Numbered from the stretch's first letter, positions 7,981 to 16,259 are shown. The stretch is DNA of 50,127 nucleotides from Caulobacter endophyticus (GCF_003116815.1 NZ_QDKQ01000007.1:1-50127); one strand, 5' to 3'. Notes: generated by a model not told the origin, from the letters alone. Made by a program: numbers and translations.

Positions 7981-8622
7981 ATGAGTATCGTCGTCCGCAC
8001 CCTCTCCGATCAGACCTATGAGATCGTGCGACGGAGAATCCTCACGGGCGACATGCCGCCGGGCACGGCCGTACGGCAGGACACCATCGCCGCCGAGCTG
8101 GGGGTGTCGAAGATCCCGCTGCGCGAGGCGCTGAGCCGACTGGAGCAGGACGGCCTGCTGAGCTCCTATCCCAACAAGGGCTATGTGGTGCGCCAGGCCT
8201 CGAGCGAAGAGGCCGGCGAGGTCTTCGCCCTGCGCCTGAAGCTGGAGCCCGGCGCGGTGGCGCAGGCGGCCCTGCGGGCCGGTCCCGACGACCACGCGCG
8301 GGCCGAGACCGCGCTGGCGGCCCTGGAGGCCGAGCTCGGCAAGCCGCACGGCGACCACGTGACCTGCAACCGCGCCTTCCACATGGCCCTGGTCCGCCCC
8401 GGCGGGCACGTCACCGGCCAACTGGTCGAGCGGCTGCAGATCCTGTCGGAACGCTATGTGCGCATCCACCTGGAGCCGCTAGGTCGCGACGAGCGCGCCA
8501 GCCGCGAGCACCGGGCCATCCTCGACGCCTGGAAGGCCGGCGACGCGGCCAGGGTCGAGACCCTGGTCGCCGAGCACATCGAGGCCACGCTGGCCGACCT
8601 TCGCCAGCAGCTGGCGGCCTAG
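7981..8622 (+). CDS. GntR-family (FCD) transcriptional regulator
   Basis: A 213-residue regulator with an N-terminal winged helix (about 8-75, including AAELGVSKIPLREALSRLEQ) and an all-alpha FCD ligand domain (about 88-205) whose His and Asp/Glu residues normally bind metal or a carboxylate ligand. Its place at the end of the deaminase-epimerase unit suggests local control of hydroxyproline catabolism through the palindrome at 5889-5904. The start is ATG 7981; an open extension further upstream overlaps the epimerase in another frame and is not needed. Its stop TAG overlaps the stop of the convergent porin at a shared CTAG (8619-8622). Confidence 0.9.
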   Translation: MSIVVRTLSDQTYEIVRRRILTGDMPPGTAVRQDTIAAELGVSKIPLREALSRLEQDGLLSSYPNKGYVVRQASSEEAGEVFALRLKLEPGAVAQAALRAGPDDHARAETALAALEAELGKPHGDHVTCNRAFHMALVRPGGHVTGQLVERLQILSERYVRIHLEPLGRDERASREHRAILDAWKAGDAARVETLVAEHIEATLADLRQQLAA

Positions 8623-9899
8623 AGTTTATATTCCAGCGACAGCCAGGCCTTGGTCCGCGAGGGCGGCGGGGCCAGGGTTCCGGCTGGCACGAAGGCCTCG
8701 CGGCGAAAGTCGGCGTACTTCACCAGCAGGGCCAGCCTGGGGGTGATCGCCGCGGTCAGCTGCGCCTCCCACTCCTGGCCGAGATCCGCGCCCGTGCGCT
8801 GGTCGTCGAAGTCATGCCAACGCACCAGGAGATCGGCGTTGGAGAAATAGCGGGCCTTGAGACGCGGCTTGACCGACAGACCAAGGTTCAGGTCGCGCAG
8901 ACCGTCGGCGAAGCTCTTGTTGCCGCCGGGCGAGACCCAGGAGTCCGACCAGCCGTTGAAGGCATGCACCGTCCCCAGAGGGGTTGTGAAGCCGCGCGTT
9001 CCGTCGCCCTCCAGCCGCTCGTAGCCCAGGCGGGCGGTGTAGATGTCGAAAGTCGCGGCCGCCTCGCCGGCCAGGTAGTCGAGGTCGTAGCTCGCCGTAT
9101 TGCCATGCCAGTCGCTCTGGCGGGCGAAGGTCGCGCTATAGGCCAGCCTGTAGGGTCCGGCCTGGGCCTTGCCGGTCGCCTTGAGACCCCTGGTGATCGA
9201 CGAATTGACCGGCGAATTCTGGAAATCCAGAGCGTAGACGAAGCCCTGCAGCTTCAAGGTCTCGGACGGCGTCCAGGCCACGTTCGCCAGATGGCTGTCG
9301 CTGTTCCAGTCGCGCAGGTCGCCCAGGATGCGGTTGACCCGCGTGACGTACGCGTAGGTTCCCGACCACTGGCCATGGCGGCCGTCGATCCGCACCGCGT
9401 CGAAGGTCTGCTCGTCCTGGCGCCAGGCGACGGCGCCGACGAAGCGCTGGTCGTCCAGCAGGATCCGCTGGCGGCCGACGACCACCTGCACGGCCTTGCT
9501 TGGCGTCCAGCTGACCTGGGCGCGGTTCAATTCGGTGACCTCGGGATCGTTGACCACCGGATAGCGGGCCTTGTCGGCGCCGTTCAGCGGCGGGGTGGTC
9601 GCGCCGGGCACGTTGACGGCGTAGCGCTCGCCGCCCAGGGCGCGGACGTCCTCCAGCTCGACCAGGCCCTTTAGACCCTTCCAGGCCCCTGTCTCCCAGC
9701 CCAGGCGCGTGCGCAGCGTGATCGCCCTGGCGTCCTTGGCGAAATTGGCCTGGTCGACGCCCTCATAGCGTAGGCGCAGCTCCAGGATCGGCTTGCCCGC
9801 CGAGGTCTTCGCACCGGCCGCCTGGGCGTTCGCCCCCGCGCCCCATAGCGCCGCGACCAGGCCCGTTCCGAGCGCCAGCGCCGCCTTGGTTCCCCTCAT
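8619..9899 (-). CDS. Outer-membrane beta-barrel porin, alginate-export-like (copy A)
   Basis: A 426-residue exported protein with a signal peptide ending near ANAQA and alternating aromatic strands that end in LSLEYKL, an outer-membrane barrel terminus. Conserved blocks such as NRAQVSWTPSK, GRQRILLDDQRFVGAVAWRQDEQT and RYFSNADLLVRWHDFDDQRTGADLG resemble the alginate_exp barrel family. It is a close paralog of the gene at 10144-11427. ATG 9899 follows a purine-rich RBS (GGGGAAGAGG) that begins three bases after the uridine run of a terminator, so expression must depend on read-through of the leader at 9904-10026. The true solute is unknown; the family name does not imply alginate. Confidence 0.85.
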   Translation of the reverse strand: MRGTKAALALGTGLVAALWGAGANAQAAGAKTSAGKPILELRLRYEGVDQANFAKDARAITLRTRLGWETGAWKGLKGLVELEDVRALGGERYAVNVPGATTPPLNGADKARYPVVNDPEVTELNRAQVSWTPSKAVQVVVGRQRILLDDQRFVGAVAWRQDEQTFDAVRIDGRHGQWSGTYAYVTRVNRILGDLRDWNSDSHLANVAWTPSETLKLQGFVYALDFQNSPVNSSITRGLKATGKAQAGPYRLAYSATFARQSDWHGNTASYDLDYLAGEAAATFDIYTARLGYERLEGDGTRGFTTPLGTVHAFNGWSDSWVSPGGNKSFADGLRDLNLGLSVKPRLKARYFSNADLLVRWHDFDDQRTGADLGQEWEAQLTAAITPRLALLVKYADFRREAFVPAGTLAPPPSRTKAWLSLEYKL

Positions 9900-9903
9900 G
9901 CCT

Positions 9904-10026
9904 CTTCCCCATAAAAAAACGCCCGGCGGGGGCGGCAAGCCCCCTCCGGACGTCGTTGTCCAAACCAGTCGCCGCGTCGTGGCGGCGTCGAGCCTCTCGG
10001 CCCTCGCGGAACGCCGTTGTCCCGCG
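9904..10026 (-). ncRNA. ANTAR-type antitermination leader RNA (two hexaloop hairpins plus terminator)
   Basis: On the minus strand the 5' leader of porin copy A folds into P1 (10026-10005): an 8-bp stem CGCGGGAC/GTTCCGCG with the six-base loop AACGGC. P2 (9961-9948) has stem GGAC/GTCC with loop AACGAC, extendable by three weaker pairs. Both loops have A at position 1 and G at position 4, the signature of RNAs bound by ANTAR-domain antiterminators such as NasT, NasR and EutV. The 3' arm of P2 is also the start of the 5' arm of the terminator at 9952-9920, so the two folds exclude each other. The 43-base linker holds two further small hairpins (10005-9990 with a GAGA loop, and 9987-9970). No ANTAR gene lies in the window. 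Confidence 0.75.
9913..9952 (-). terminator. Intrinsic terminator in the porin leader
   Basis: The minus-strand stem is CGTCCGG/CCGGGCG outer and GGGGGC/GCCCCC inner, with loop TTGCC, followed by seven T (9919-9913). It ends three bases before the porin RBS. Its 5' arm overlaps hairpin P2 of the leader, so it probably serves conditional attenuation rather than the end of the upstream gene, though both are possible. Confidence 0.85.
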
Positions 10027-10143
10027 TGTCGCGACCAGCAAGAGGCCGGCTGCGCGGGCCGGCAATCGGCAAACCGGCGCTATCGGAGCGTTATGGGCCA
10101 GGCGCCCACGAACCGGGCGCCGCCCCTCCCCGCACGGACGGTT

Positions 10144-11427
10144 TCAGAGCTTGTATTCGAGGGTGAACCACACCTTCTTGCGTGAGGCGGGCGGAGCAAG
10201 GGTTCCCGCCGGGACCGAGTTCACGCGGTCGAAACCCGCGTATTTCAGCTGGGCCGACAGCTTGGGGGCGATCGTCGCGGTCAGTTGGGCGTTCCACTCG
10301 TGGCCGAGATCGGCGCCCGTGCGGTCGTCGTCGAAGTCGTGATAGCGGACCAGCAGTTCGGGACTGGAGAAGTTACGCATCTTGATCTTGGGCTTGAGCG
10401 TGACGGTGAAGTTGAGGTCGTCTAGGCCGTCGGCGAAGCTCTTGTTGCCGCCCAGCGACGACCAGGCGTCGGCCCAGCCGTAGAAGCCGTGCGCGGCGCC
10501 CAGCGGCGCGCCGAAGCCGCGCGTGCCGTCCCCCTCGAGCGTGTGGTAGCCGATCTGGGCCGTGTAGATTCCGCGCGTGGCCGCGAACTCGCCGCCCAGA
10601 TAGTCGAGTTCGTAGTCGGCGGTGGCGCGGTGATAGTCGCTCTGGCGGGCGAAACCGGCCGAGTAGTTGAGGGTGTAGGCGCCGGCCCTGGCCTTGCCGA
10701 CAGCTCGCACGCCCTTGGTGATCGAGGTGTTCAGCGGCGAATCCGAGAAGTCGAGGGCATAGACGAAGCCCGTGGCCTTCAGAGCCTCCGAGAAGGTCCA
10801 GCTGGCGTTGACGAAATGGCTGTCGCTGTCCCAGTCGCGGCGTTCGCCCAGCGCCCGGTTCACGCGGGTGACGTAGACGTAGGTCCCCTTGAACCGGCTC
10901 AGCGACAGGTCGGCGCGCAAGCCGTCATAGGTCTGCTCGTCCTGGCGCCAGGCGGCGGCGGCGACGAAGCGCTGATCGTCGAACTGGATCTTCTGGCGAC
11001 CGGCGGTCAGTTGCAGCGCCTTGCTGGGCGTCCATTGCAGCTGGGCGCGGTTCACCTCGGTGACGTTGGGATCGTTGATCGCCGGGAAGCGGGCCTTGTC
11101 GGCGCCGTTCAGCGGGGTGGAAACGCCCGGGGTGGTGATGGCGAAGTGTTCGGGACCGATGCGGCGGACATCGTCGAACTCGATCAGGGCCTTCACGTCA
11201 TGCCAGGCGCCGGTCTCCCAGCCAAAGCGCGTGCGCACCGTCGTGCCCTCGGCGTTGTTGCGCAAGGTGGCGGTCTTGGTCTGGTCGTACCGCTCGTAGC
11301 GGGCGCGGATCTCCAGCAGCGGCTTGCCGGCCTTCACCGCATCCAGCAGCGAGGCCTCCTGCGCGCTCGCGCCGCTCGACCAGGCCAGGGCCGCGAGGCC
11401 CGCACACACAACATGAAGTCTGTTCAT
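10144..11427 (-). CDS. Outer-membrane beta-barrel porin, alginate-export-like (copy B)
   Basis: A 427-residue paralog of the adjacent copy A, with a signal peptide (MNRLHVVCAGLAALAWSSGASAQ) and the same blocks: NRAQLQWTPSKALQ, GRQKIQFDDQRFVAAAAWRQDEQT, GGNKSFADGLDDLNF, LVRYHDFDDDRTGADLGHEW and the terminal VWFTLEYKL. The two copies align over their whole length, so this is a tandem duplication. No clear Shine-Dalgarno sequence precedes ATG 11427. It could be cotranscribed with copy A, separated from it by the attenuator leader. The solute is unknown. Confidence 0.85.
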   Translation of the reverse strand: MNRLHVVCAGLAALAWSSGASAQEASLLDAVKAGKPLLEIRARYERYDQTKTATLRNNAEGTTVRTRFGWETGAWHDVKALIEFDDVRRIGPEHFAITTPGVSTPLNGADKARFPAINDPNVTEVNRAQLQWTPSKALQLTAGRQKIQFDDQRFVAAAAWRQDEQTYDGLRADLSLSRFKGTYVYVTRVNRALGERRDWDSDSHFVNASWTFSEALKATGFVYALDFSDSPLNTSITKGVRAVGKARAGAYTLNYSAGFARQSDYHRATADYELDYLGGEFAATRGIYTAQIGYHTLEGDGTRGFGAPLGAAHGFYGWADAWSSLGGNKSFADGLDDLNFTVTLKPKIKMRNFSSPELLVRYHDFDDDRTGADLGHEWNAQLTATIAPKLSAQLKYAGFDRVNSVPAGTLAPPASRKKVWFTLEYKL

Positions 11428-11572
11428 GCGGCGGGGCTGTAGGTGCCAAGAGTTAACCCGCTACCACCGCCGCGCCATCGAACAGCGTTGTTTTTCCACG
11501 CACTGGCTAAGCCTTTGGCAGCGGGCGAGAATTTCGCGGGTGCGACCGTTTGTCACTCGCCCGCGCGGCCCA

Positions 11573-12211
11573 CTACCTGTCGGCGATCAGGCCGTGCATC
11601 ACCCCGTCCAGCGTGACCTGCATCAGCTCCTCGGGCGGAGCCCAGCTGCGGCTGGGCTTGGTGATGACCAGAGAGACGATGCCGTGACAGGCGGCCCACA
11701 GCACCTGGGCGGCGCTTTCGGCGGTGCCGGTCTTCAGGCGACCGGCGGCGGCGATCTCGCGGATCGGGCCGCTGAACTCGTCGAAGCAGCGGTCGCCGAG
11801 GTCGGACACGGCCTGCTGCTTCTCCACCGAGATCGCCTCGTTCGAGCCGCAAAACACCAGCTGGTAGGTGTTGGGATTGTCGAAGGCGAAGCGCATGTAG
11901 GCGTCGAGCATCCGCCGCACCTTCTCGACCGCGTCGATCGGCTCCTGCGACAGGGCGACATTGATCGACAGCAGTTGCTCGATGGCTTCCTTGCCGATCT
12001 CCAGCAGGATCTGGTCCTTGTCGCGGAAGTGCATGTAGAGCGCGGTCGAGGACACGCCCACGGCGTCGGCAATCTTGCGGATCGTCGCCCCGGCATAGCC
12101 TTCGGCGATGAAGATCTTCTCGGCGGCGGCCAGGATCTCGCCCCGGCGCATGTGCCCGTCGCCCTTGGGTTTGCGGGCGGACCTGGGCGGCTTCTTCAAC
12201 GCGACGGTCAC
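11573..12211 (-). CDS. TetR/AcrR-family transcriptional regulator
   Basis: A 212-residue regulator. After a basic N-terminal tail, the TetR helix-turn-helix lies at about 22-68 (RGEILAAAEKIFIAEGYAGA, then IADAVGVSSTALYMHFRDKD). The C-terminal ligand domain ends with ACHGIVSLV, resembling the WHG-type TetR C-terminal domains. It is divergent from the glycosyltransferase at 12390 across an A/T-rich 178-base gap, and upstream of porin copy B in the same direction with a 145-base gap. Either could be its target; none is proven. Confidence 0.88.
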   Translation of the reverse strand: MTVALKKPPRSARKPKGDGHMRRGEILAAAEKIFIAEGYAGATIRKIADAVGVSSTALYMHFRDKDQILLEIGKEAIEQLLSINVALSQEPIDAVEKVRRMLDAYMRFAFDNPNTYQLVFCGSNEAISVEKQQAVSDLGDRCFDEFSGPIREIAAAGRLKTGTAESAAQVLWAACHGIVSLVITKPSRSWAPPEELMQVTLDGVMHGLIADR

Positions 12212-12389
12212 GGTACGGTATGTCCTTCCCTCTTCCCCGACCTGACACTAAACGGGAATCACTCAGGGCCGACAAGCGTAACGCCGGTTTCACGTAGAAT
12301 ATGTATTTTTCTATTTGACACTTTATAGTTGAGTTTATCGAGTCGCTCCCGCCGAAAGGCCCAGGTTCAGGCCAAGGGTGGGGGACACG
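12212..12389. promoter_or_regulatory. A/T-rich divergent promoter region (TetR / glycosyltransferase)
   Basis: The stretch 12290-12345 is markedly A/T-rich compared with its surroundings and contains a consensus -35 element TTGACA at 12315-12320 on the plus strand, without a convincing -10 at the standard distance. It lies between divergent genes, so both promoters and a TetR operator are expected here. No clear palindrome was found. Confidence 0.4.
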
Positions 12390-13802
12390 ATGGCGCGCGA
12401 GGAACGGCGGCTGCATGCCGATGGGCTGGATCATGCGATCCTGCCCGATCCGCCGCTGGTCACGCCGCTGCCGGCGATAGACGGCGCGCACCGGCGGCTT
12501 AGCCCAGGTCAGGGCGCGGTTCTGGCCGCCATGCTCCTCGGCTTGGCGACGAGCCTGGCCTTCGCCACTGGGACGACGCTCGCCATCCTGAAATGGACGG
12601 GTCTGTCGCTGTTCGCCCTGCTGGCGACGCTGCGGCTGGTCGCCGCCCTGACCCCGCGCCTCAAGGCCAAGGCCCCTTTACTGCCCGACGCCGCGCTGCC
12701 CGCCTACACGGTGCTGGCGCCGCTCTACAAGGAAGCCTCGGTGGCGGCCGAGCTGGTGACCAATCTCGGGCGGCTGGACTATCCGCGCGAGCGCCTGCAG
12801 GTGCTGGTGGCTCTGGAGGCCGACGATGCCGAGACCATCGCCGCCTTTCACGCCCTGGACCTGCCGGCCTTCATCCAGGTGCTGGTCGTGCCGCCAGGCG
12901 GCCCAAAGACCAAGCCCAGAGCCTGCAACCACGCGCTGGAGCGGGCGCGGGGCGAACTGCTGGTGATCTACGACGCCGAAGACGCGCCCGATCCGCAACA
13001 ACTGCGTGAGGCGGCGGCCCGCTTCGCCGCCGGGCCTGCGCACCTGGCCTGCCTGCAGGCGCCGCTGCGCATCGAGATCCCGGCCATCGCCGGCCTCCTG
13101 CCCCGACAGTTCCAGCAGGAATACGCCGCCCACTTCGAGGTGCTGCTGCCGGCCCTGGCCCGCTGGCGACTGGCCTTTCCGCTGGGCGGCACCAGCAACC
13201 ACTTCGCCGTTGCGCCCCTGCGGACCGTGGGCGGCTGGGACGCCTTCAACGTGACGGAAGACGCCGACGTCGGCTTCCGGCTGGCGGCGGCCGGCTACAT
13301 CCTGGACGTCATCGACCGACCGACGCTGGAAACCGCCCCGACCACCTGGAAGGCCTGGCGACCACAGCGCGCCCGTTGGATCAAAGGCCATCTGGCCACC
13401 CTGCTGGTGCACATGAGGGGGCCGGCCGCGCGGCGGCCGCGCGTGGCCCTGGCGCTGTTTCTCACGCTGTTCCTGTCGCTGACCTCGACGCACCTGCATG
13501 CGCCAGTGTTCGTCGGCGCCCTGCTGATGATCGCGCTGGATCTCGCCCCCGACGGGCGCGCCGCGATCGACGGCGCGGGATTTGCGCTCTTCGCCTATGC
13601 CTGGAGCGGTTCGGCGATCGCCGCGGCGATCGGTCGACAACGCGCGGGCGGCTCGGCCAAGGCGCTGGACCTGCTGGGCCTGCCCTTGATCTGGCTGCTC
13701 CAAGGCTGGGCCGGATGCCACGCACTTTGGCAGTTCGTGCGCCGTCCGCACCACTGGGACAAGACCCCGCATGCGCCCCGGGCTGGACGACGCTTGGGCT
13801 GA
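12390..13802 (+). CDS. Membrane family-2 glycosyltransferase
   Basis: A 470-residue processive-type GT2. Two transmembrane helices near the N-terminus (about 35-85) precede a cytoplasmic GT-A domain with YKEAS, the metal/UDP motif YDAEDAPDP, the TEDADVG motif carrying the base Asp, and QRARWIKG (a QxxRW variant) that marks cellulose- and chitin-synthase-like enzymes. About three more helices follow (about 350-450). ATG 12390, six bases after GGGGGA, is preferred over GTG 12378. The product may be a surface polysaccharide or glycolipid; no neighbouring pathway genes reveal it. Confidence 0.88.
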   Translation: MAREERRLHADGLDHAILPDPPLVTPLPAIDGAHRRLSPGQGAVLAAMLLGLATSLAFATGTTLAILKWTGLSLFALLATLRLVAALTPRLKAKAPLLPDAALPAYTVLAPLYKEASVAAELVTNLGRLDYPRERLQVLVALEADDAETIAAFHALDLPAFIQVLVVPPGGPKTKPRACNHALERARGELLVIYDAEDAPDPQQLREAAARFAAGPAHLACLQAPLRIEIPAIAGLLPRQFQQEYAAHFEVLLPALARWRLAFPLGGTSNHFAVAPLRTVGGWDAFNVTEDADVGFRLAAAGYILDVIDRPTLETAPTTWKAWRPQRARWIKGHLATLLVHMRGPAARRPRVALALFLTLFLSLTSTHLHAPVFVGALLMIALDLAPDGRAAIDGAGFALFAYAWSGSAIAAAIGRQRAGGSAKALDLLGLPLIWLLQGWAGCHALWQFVRRPHHWDKTPHAPRAGRRLG

Positions 13803-13819
13803 GCGCGTATGGCGTGGCC

Positions 13820-14731
13820 ATGCATCCGACCATCGCCGCCTCTCCCCTCGTCATGCGCACCACCGGCTGGGCCGACTACGCCCTGCTGGACAGCGGGCGC
13901 GGCAAGAAGCTGGAACGCTACGGCCGCTACACCGTCGTGCGCCCCGAGCCGCAGTGCTTCTGGGAGCCTCGCCTGCCGGCCAGCGCCTGGGACGAGGCCG
14001 ACGCCGTGTTCGATCCCTCCGACGAGGACGAGGCCGGCCGCTGGCGCTTCCGCGGCAAGCCGATCGAAAAGTTCGACCTGGCCTGGGGCGAGGCGAAGTT
14101 CCACGGCCAGTTCACGCCGTTCCGGCATCTGGCCTTCTTCCCCGAGCAGGCCGCCAACTGGGCCTGGCAGGACGAGCGCGTGCGCGCCTTCGTCAAGGCC
14201 GGCGGCCGCCAGCCCAAGATCCTGAACCTGTTCGGCTATACCGGCGTGGCCAGCCTGGTCTGCGCGGCGGCCGGCGCCCATGTCACCCACGTGGACGCCT
14301 CCAAGAAGTCGGTCGGCTTCGCGCGCGAAAACGCCGCCTTCGCAGGCCTCGCCGACAAGCCGATCCGCTGGATCGTCGAGGACGCCCGCCGCTTCGTCGC
14401 CCGCGAGGTTCGGCGCGGCAACGTCTATGACGGCATCATCCTCGACCCGCCGAAGTTCGGCCGCGGTCCCGACGGCGAGGTGTGGCGCCTGTTCGAGGAC
14501 CTGCCGGCCCTGGCGGCCGACTGCGCCCAATTGCTGGCCGAGGACGCCGACTTCCTGCTGATGAACGCCTATGCCGCCCGCGTCTCGGGGGCTGCCATGT
14601 CGGGCCTGCTGGCCCAGGCGCTGGACGGCCGCGCCGGCGTCATCGACTGGGGCGAACTGTCCCTCGTGGAAGACAAGGGCGACCGCCAGATCGGCCTGTC
14701 GTTCTTCGCCCGCTGGTCGTCGGAGGCTTAA
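13820..14731 (+). CDS. Class I SAM-dependent rRNA methyltransferase (RlmI/RlmL-like)
   Basis: A 303-residue methyltransferase. The SAM-binding motif NLFGYTGVASLVCAAAGAHVTH is followed by the acidic HVDASKKSV strand, then VEDARRF and the catalytic DPPKFGRGP (NPPF-like DPPK motif used by RlmI- and RlmL-type m5C/m2G enzymes). It lacks the N-terminal PUA domain of E. coli RlmI. ATG 13820 is the likely start; in-frame GTG 13814 or ATG 13853 are alternatives. The open frame continues far upstream inside the GT gene, but that part is not coding. It lies 3 bases ahead of another RNA methyltransferase gene, so the pair forms an RNA-modification operon. The target base is not predictable. Confidence 0.85.
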   Translation: MHPTIAASPLVMRTTGWADYALLDSGRGKKLERYGRYTVVRPEPQCFWEPRLPASAWDEADAVFDPSDEDEAGRWRFRGKPIEKFDLAWGEAKFHGQFTPFRHLAFFPEQAANWAWQDERVRAFVKAGGRQPKILNLFGYTGVASLVCAAAGAHVTHVDASKKSVGFARENAAFAGLADKPIRWIVEDARRFVAREVRRGNVYDGIILDPPKFGRGPDGEVWRLFEDLPALAADCAQLLAEDADFLLMNAYAARVSGAAMSGLLAQALDGRAGVIDWGELSLVEDKGDRQIGLSFFARWSSEA

Positions 14732-14734
14732 GAG

Positions 14735-15526
14735 ATGAGCGTCAAGACCGTCACCTCCCTGACCAACGCCACGGTGAAGGCCGTCCGCGCCCTGCACATG
14801 CGCAAGGAGCGCGAGGACAGCGGCCTGTTCCTGGCCGAGGGCCTGAAGATCGTCATCGAGGCGATCGACTGCGGCCACGCGCCCAAGATCCTGATGTACG
14901 GCCCCGACGCGGCCGACCACCCGATGCTGCAGAAGGCCGCCAAGGCCTGCGCCGCCGCCGGCGGCGAGGTCATCGAGGTCAATCGCGAGATCCTGGAAAA
15001 GGTCTCGCGCCGCGACAATCCGCAAGCCGTGGTTGGCGTGTTCCGCCAAGTCTACACGCCTCTGTCGGCCATCGTGCCGCAGAGCGCCGACTGCTGGGTG
15101 GCCCTGCAGGCCGTCCGTGATCCGGGCAATCTGGGCACCATCATCCGCACGGCCGACGCGGCCGGCGCCGGCGGGGTGATCCTGGTGGGCGACTGCGTCG
15201 ACCCCTACTCGGTCGAAGGGGTGCGGGCGACCATGGGCTCGGTCTTCGCCGTCAAGATCGCCAAGGCCACCGTGCAGGAGTTCCTGGCCTGGCGCGAGGA
15301 ATGGCCCGGCAGCGTGGTCGGCACCCTGCTGACCGCCACCGTCGACCACAAGAGCGCCGACTACGTGAAGCCCTCGCTGATCCTGATGGGCAACGAGCAG
15401 CAGGGCCTGCCGCCCGAACTGGCCGCCGCCTGCGACGTCAACGTCAAGATCCCCATGCGCGGCCGCGCCGACAGCCTGAACCTGTCGGTGGCCACGGGGA
15501 TCATGATCTATACGGTGACGGGGTAG
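14735..15526 (+). CDS. TrmH/SpoU-family 2'-O-ribose RNA methyltransferase
   Basis: A 263-residue SPOUT enzyme. An N-terminal substrate-binding domain (about 1-100) precedes the knotted catalytic domain with the three family motifs: DPGNLGTIIRTADAAG, LILMGNEQQGLP and IPMRGRADSLNLSVA. These residues form the trefoil knot that holds SAM and place the Arg and Ser/Asn of the active site. It methylates a ribose in tRNA or 23S rRNA, but the site cannot be told from sequence. It starts 3 bases after the preceding methyltransferase stop. Confidence 0.92.
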   Translation: MSVKTVTSLTNATVKAVRALHMRKEREDSGLFLAEGLKIVIEAIDCGHAPKILMYGPDAADHPMLQKAAKACAAAGGEVIEVNREILEKVSRRDNPQAVVGVFRQVYTPLSAIVPQSADCWVALQAVRDPGNLGTIIRTADAAGAGGVILVGDCVDPYSVEGVRATMGSVFAVKIAKATVQEFLAWREEWPGSVVGTLLTATVDHKSADYVKPSLILMGNEQQGLPPELAAACDVNVKIPMRGRADSLNLSVATGIMIYTVTG

Positions 15527-15921
15527 CCGCTTCTCCTCCCGCCTTCCGAAACTTGCTTCCCTCGCCCGCGTGGCGAGGACCCATGCCGGCGACCGCTTCA
15601 AACCTCGACCGCATCTTTCGCGGCCTGAGCGGCGGAACCATGGATCCTGGGCATGAGGCCCAGGAAGGCGACAGTTGGATAGCGGACGGCTTTTCGAGCG
15701 CCGCCTCCCCCTTGCGCGACACCAGGCCGCACACCATTTCGCAGCCTCGCCGCGGGAACGCACAGGCCACCTTCGCCGCTCTCCCAAACGTGAAGCCGAT
15801 TTCGGCGGCGCCCCTGTGTTAAAGCGGCGCAGTCGGGCGGCGGCCTCTTCCAAAGCCGCCGCTTTTCCATATCTAATTCATGAAGGCGGGTGATTTGCTT
15901 CCCGCCGGGAGAAAGCGGTCG
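15527..15921. other. Intergenic region of 395 bases with a palindromic repeat
   Basis: No convincing gene was found between the SpoU methyltransferase and clpS. It contains an 8-bp perfect inverted repeat, TCCTGGGC/GCCCAGGA at 15645-15665 with loop ATGAG, set in a context (ATGGATCC before it) that looks like the short interspersed palindromes common in alphaproteobacterial intergenic DNA. The clpS promoter should lie in the last 150 bases, but no strong consensus was seen. Confidence 0.5.
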
Positions 15922-16248
15922 ATGGCCGAGCGAAAGCAAGGCGGAAATACAGGCGCGGGCTCTTCGGTCGTCACGGAAGTGAAGCCGAAGACGCAGAAGC
16001 CCTCGCTTTATCGCGTACTGATCCTGAACGACGACTACACCCCCATGGAGTTCGTCGTTTACGTGCTCGAACGGTTCTTCAACAAGTCGCGCGAAGACGC
16101 GACCCGGATCATGTTGCACGTTCACCAGAACGGCGTCGGCGTCTGCGGGGTTTTCACCTACGAAGTCGCCGAGACCAAAGTCGCCCAGGTGATCGACTCA
16201 GCCCGCAGACATCAGCACCCGCTGCAGTGCACCATGGAAAAGGATTGA
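15922..16248 (+). CDS. clpS: ATP-dependent Clp protease adaptor ClpS
   Basis: A 108-residue N-recognin that delivers N-degron substrates to ClpA. After a flexible N-terminal tail, the core has [20 protein letters not shown], whose NDD segment forms the N-terminal-residue pocket, and a ClpA-binding region with [21 protein letters not shown]. It closely resembles the Caulobacter protein used in structural work. ATG 15922 is preferred because GGGAGAAAG precedes it; an in-frame ATG at 15880 would add 14 residues, which is possible because the annotated C. crescentus protein is somewhat longer. clpA follows after 11 bases. Confidence 0.95.
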   Translation: MAERKQGGNTGAGSSVVTEVKPKTQKPSLYRVLILNDDYTPMEFVVYVLERFFNKSREDATRIMLHVHQNGVGVCGVFTYEVAETKVAQVIDSARRHQHPLQCTMEKD

Positions 16249-16259
16249 GGAGCCTCCCC

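Noticed and set aside
9970..9987. Hairpin CGCCGC/GCGGCG with six-base loop CACGAC, considered as the second ANTAR hairpin
   Set aside because: Its loop lacks A at position 1. The hairpin at 9948-9961 has A1 and G4 and overlaps the terminator, so it fits far better.
13376..14731. Possible fusion of a glycosyltransferase fragment with the rRNA methyltransferase
   Set aside because: The upstream part of the frame lies in a shadow frame of the GT2 gene and has no resemblance to a domain. The methyltransferase starts at 13820.
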